A stretch of 62,244 nucleotides of DNA from Candidatus Mediterraneibacter surreyensis. GTDB taxonomy: Bacteria; Bacillota; Clostridia; Lachnospirales; Lachnospiraceae. The translations under genes were made by a program, and so were the position numbers. The stretch spans positions 1 through 62,244 of the forward strand of contig DWYB01000007.1 of NCBI GenBank assembly GCA_019118885.1. The letters run 5' to 3'. The first letter of the stretch is position 1; each line of letters opens with the position of its first letter. The notes under the pieces were generated by a model. It was not told the DNA's origin, made no database searches, and worked only from the letters and a program-made list of their open reading frames with translations. Positions 60,729 through 62,244 of the stretch are shown piece after piece.

Positions 60729-60762
60729 AAGAACAGGCGTGTACAATAAACGCCTGTTCTTT
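60729..60762. terminator. Terminator of the small peptide gene
   Basis: AAGAACAGGCGT and ACGCCTGTTCTT form a perfect 12-bp stem followed by TCTTTT on the plus strand. It also abuts the stop of the convergent CDP-alcohol transferase gene. Confidence 0.85.
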
Positions 60763-60765
60763 CTT

Positions 60766-61338
60766 TTAACCCTCTGTATTTTCCTCTTTTAAAGCTTTCA
60801 GATTATGTTTCCCATAGAGTATCAGGGATATCATCATCATTACGACACAGATTCCGATCAATACCCTTGATACAGTATCAGGAATATTATACCAGAATAC
60901 ATGCAGGATCATCATCGCATACAAAAGCCATGTGTTTACTTTTCCATGCCAGTCCGCACCGAATACTTTTCCTGTTTTCTGTATGACCAGAAATCCGGTC
61001 ACTCCCATAAAACACTCTTTGAATACCATGAGTCCGAGAGGTATGATCATAAGCGGGAAACGGGTCAGCAGACAGAACAGCATGGCGGCCTGCGTCAGTT
61101 TATCCGCAACCGGATCAAGCACTTTGCCAAGATCGCTGACCATGTTAAAACGCCTTGCTATAAATCCGTCTACCGTATCTGTTACACCTGACAGTATAAG
61201 TATGATCCCCGTCCATATATAGTTCTTTTCCACACAGTACAGCCACATGAAGACCGGGATCAGACACAGCCGGAAAAACGACAATATATTCGGGATCGTA
61301 AATATTTTATTCTGTGTACCATCTGTTTCAGATCTCAT
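60766..61338 (-). CDS. pgsA: CDP-diacylglycerol-glycerol-3-phosphate phosphatidyltransferase type
   Basis: This 190-residue membrane protein carries the CDP-alcohol phosphotransferase motif DTVDGFIARRFNMVSDLGKVLDPVADK near residues 53-79 and four to six hydrophobic segments. PgsA makes phosphatidylglycerol phosphate; other members make cardiolipin or phosphatidylinositol, and the substrate is inferred from length and start (FTIPNILSFFRL). AGGAGG is correctly spaced for the ATG at 61338. Confidence 0.9.
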   Translation of the reverse strand: MRSETDGTQNKIFTIPNILSFFRLCLIPVFMWLYCVEKNYIWTGIILILSGVTDTVDGFIARRFNMVSDLGKVLDPVADKLTQAAMLFCLLTRFPLMIIPLGLMVFKECFMGVTGFLVIQKTGKVFGADWHGKVNTWLLYAMMILHVFWYNIPDTVSRVLIGICVVMMMISLILYGKHNLKALKEENTEG

Positions 61339-61369
61339 TACTTTCCTCCTGAACACTTATCTTATGCAA

Positions 61370-61460
61370 TTATAAAATAATAGAACGATTCGAGATTCTT
61401 GTCAATGTTTTCTTAAACCGGACTGCAAAGAGGATCGCTGTAAATATCACCGACAGAAGG
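61370..61460 (-). pseudogene. MATE C-terminal gene remnant
   Basis: The minus strand encodes ILLSVIFTAILFAVRFKKT followed by LTRIS and a stop, closely matching the last part of the MATE at 10104 (ADLLAVTFTAILFAVQFKKT). Nothing upstream continues the reading: the frame runs back to the ABC terminator. It is therefore a leftover of a MATE gene lost by deletion or replacement. Confidence 0.75.
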
Positions 61461-61486
61461 ATTCTTTTGTGTTATCAAGGAAGCCG

Positions 61487-61535
61487 CCGGGACACAGGAA
61501 CCACCTTACATGGGTCTTCCTATGCCCCGGCAGAT
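61487..61535 (-). terminator. Hairpin after the ABC exporter gene
   Basis: GCCGGG...AGGAA and TTCCT...CCCGGC form a long stem shortly after the stop of the ABC gene. It lacks a proper T-run, perhaps because the downstream region was rearranged with the MATE remnant. Confidence 0.5.
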
Positions 61536-61552
61536 ATTATTTATTCTGTTTC

Positions 61553-62244
61553 CTATGCGGCAAAATTTCCTGTATACAGCTGATAATACTTTCCTTTCGC
61601 AGCGATCAGCTCATCGTGGGTTCCTCTCTCAATGATACGTCCCTGCTCCATGACCATGATACAGTCGGAGTTCTTAACTGTTGACAGACGGTGGGCGATG
61701 ACAAATGTAGTACGTCCTTTCATCAGTGCGTCCATACCTGCCTGGATCAGTTTCTCGGTACGTGTATCAATGGAAGACGTCGCCTCGTCGAGGATCAGCG
61801 CCGGCGGATCTGCAACCGCAGCACGGGCAATGGCAAGAAGCTGTCTCTGTCCCTGACTTAAGTTTGCTCCGTCTCCTGTGAGCATCGTGTCGTATCCGTC
61901 CGGCAGACGGCGGATAAATCCGTCCGCGTTGGCCAGTTTTGCGGCTTTGATGCAGTCCTCATCGGTCGCGTCCAGCTTGCCGTAACGGATATTATCCATC
62001 ACAGTTCCGGTAAACAGGTGGGTATCCTGGAGCACCATTCCCAGAGATCTCCTCAGATCCGGCTTCTTGATCTTATTGATATTGATACCGTCGTAACGGA
62101 TCTTGCCGTCTGCAATATCATAGAAGCGGTTGATCAGGTTGGTGATCGTCGTCTTCCCTGCTCCTGTTGCGCCGACAAAGGCAATCTTCTGTCCCGGTTT
62201 CGCATACAGGCTGATATTGTGAAGCACGATCTTATTCTCGTCAT
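61553..62244 (-). CDS. ABC exporter with fused ATPase (partial, N-terminus beyond the edge)
   Basis: The visible 230 C-terminal residues are a complete nucleotide-binding domain: Walker A GATGAGKTT, Q-loop LQDTHLFTGTV, signature NLSQGQRQLLAIARA, Walker B ALILDEATSSID and H-loop IAHRLST. This is the pattern of MsbA/LmrA-like fused exporters, whose membrane domain would lie to the right of the window. Such proteins often work as heterodimers encoded in tandem. A methionine at 62227 is internal and not the start, because the reading frame continues to the edge (DENKIVLHNISLY). Confidence 0.93.
   Translation of the reverse strand, partial: DENKIVLHNISLYAKPGQKIAFVGATGAGKTTITNLINRFYDIADGKIRYDGININKIKKPDLRRSLGMVLQDTHLFTGTVMDNIRYGKLDATDEDCIKAAKLANADGFIRRLPDGYDTMLTGDGANLSQGQRQLLAIARAAVADPPALILDEATSSIDTRTEKLIQAGMDALMKGRTTFVIAHRLSTVKNSDCIMVMEQGRIIERGTHDELIAAKGKYYQLYTGNFAA

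Noticed and set aside
60403-62244. A peptide biosynthesis and export cluster (small peptide plus ABC exporter)
   Set aside because: The ABC gene is on the opposite strand, separated by pgsA and a gene remnant, and is of the general MsbA-like type without a peptidase domain in the visible part.

Overview
The window reads as a chromosome segment of a gut-type Firmicute, most likely a Lachnospiraceae (Clostridium cluster XIVa) relative. The grounds are mid-range GC, strong AGGAGG ribosome binding sites, clostridial promoters, a stand-alone Spo0A-type DNA-binding protein, a Rex-type site on lactate dehydrogenase, an HdrABC-type iron-sulfur module, several MATE exporters, and families common in that group (DUF368, DUF3737, DUF2325, CBS-type pyrophosphatase, PurF-like protein starting MGGFFG). 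The species is inferred, not shown. Most genes lie on the minus strand. I saw no integrase, transposase, phage gene, CRISPR array or rRNA.

Layout: 1-2232 hdrA (cut by the edge), hdrC and hdrB in one minus-strand operon. 2333-3472 ldh with a Rex-like operator. 4123-6478 a CsoR-type repressor and a metal P-type ATPase with two dyads at its promoter. 6481-7732 XRE / DUF2975-like / YkgJ cluster. 7909-9968 galE and a nucleotidyltransferase. 10104-11929 MarR-MATE. 12136 DUF368. 13038-14825 ammonium transporter fused to P-II, behind a terminator-bearing leader. 14901-16597 esterase and an MNT-HEPN pair. 16751-18259 a membrane-bound MerR protein with a textbook 19-bp-spacer promoter. 18231-24894 MATE, enolase, antitoxin remnant, flavin reductase, pyrophosphatase and S1-domain protein. 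25524-31737 putP, mgsA, an ABC exporter, a beta-hydroxyacid dehydrogenase and a left-handed beta-helix protein. 31741-37996 topoisomerase III, galM, ppk and patatin. 38346-41964 ABC-F, tRNA-Ser(CGA), phosphoesterase and Spo0A-C protein. 42021-48703 phosphatase, esterase, Mrp, XRE-Uma2, MATE and PurF-like. 48878-54091 ABC-2 exporter divergent from a two-component system. 54124-56238 glycogen debranching enzyme. 56499-60249 DUF2325, PatB/MalY, DUF3737, small protein and arginase-fold protein. 60403-62244 a leader-like small peptide, PgsA-type enzyme, MATE remnant and an ABC exporter cut by the edge.

The least-explained signal is non-coding. There are two families of 130-160 bp structured intergenic repeats: family R1 at 3493, 38055 and 56924 (the last internally deleted), and family R2 at 25351 and 56331. 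Their stems keep pairing while their sequence changes. There is also one ~375 bp imperfect foldback at 24891-25266, directly after the S1-domain gene. Several genes carry clear operator architecture: Rex at ldh, dyads at the P-type ATPase, MerR, enolase and Uma2 promoters, three Spo0A-box-like sites, and a 15-bp-period triple repeat before putP.
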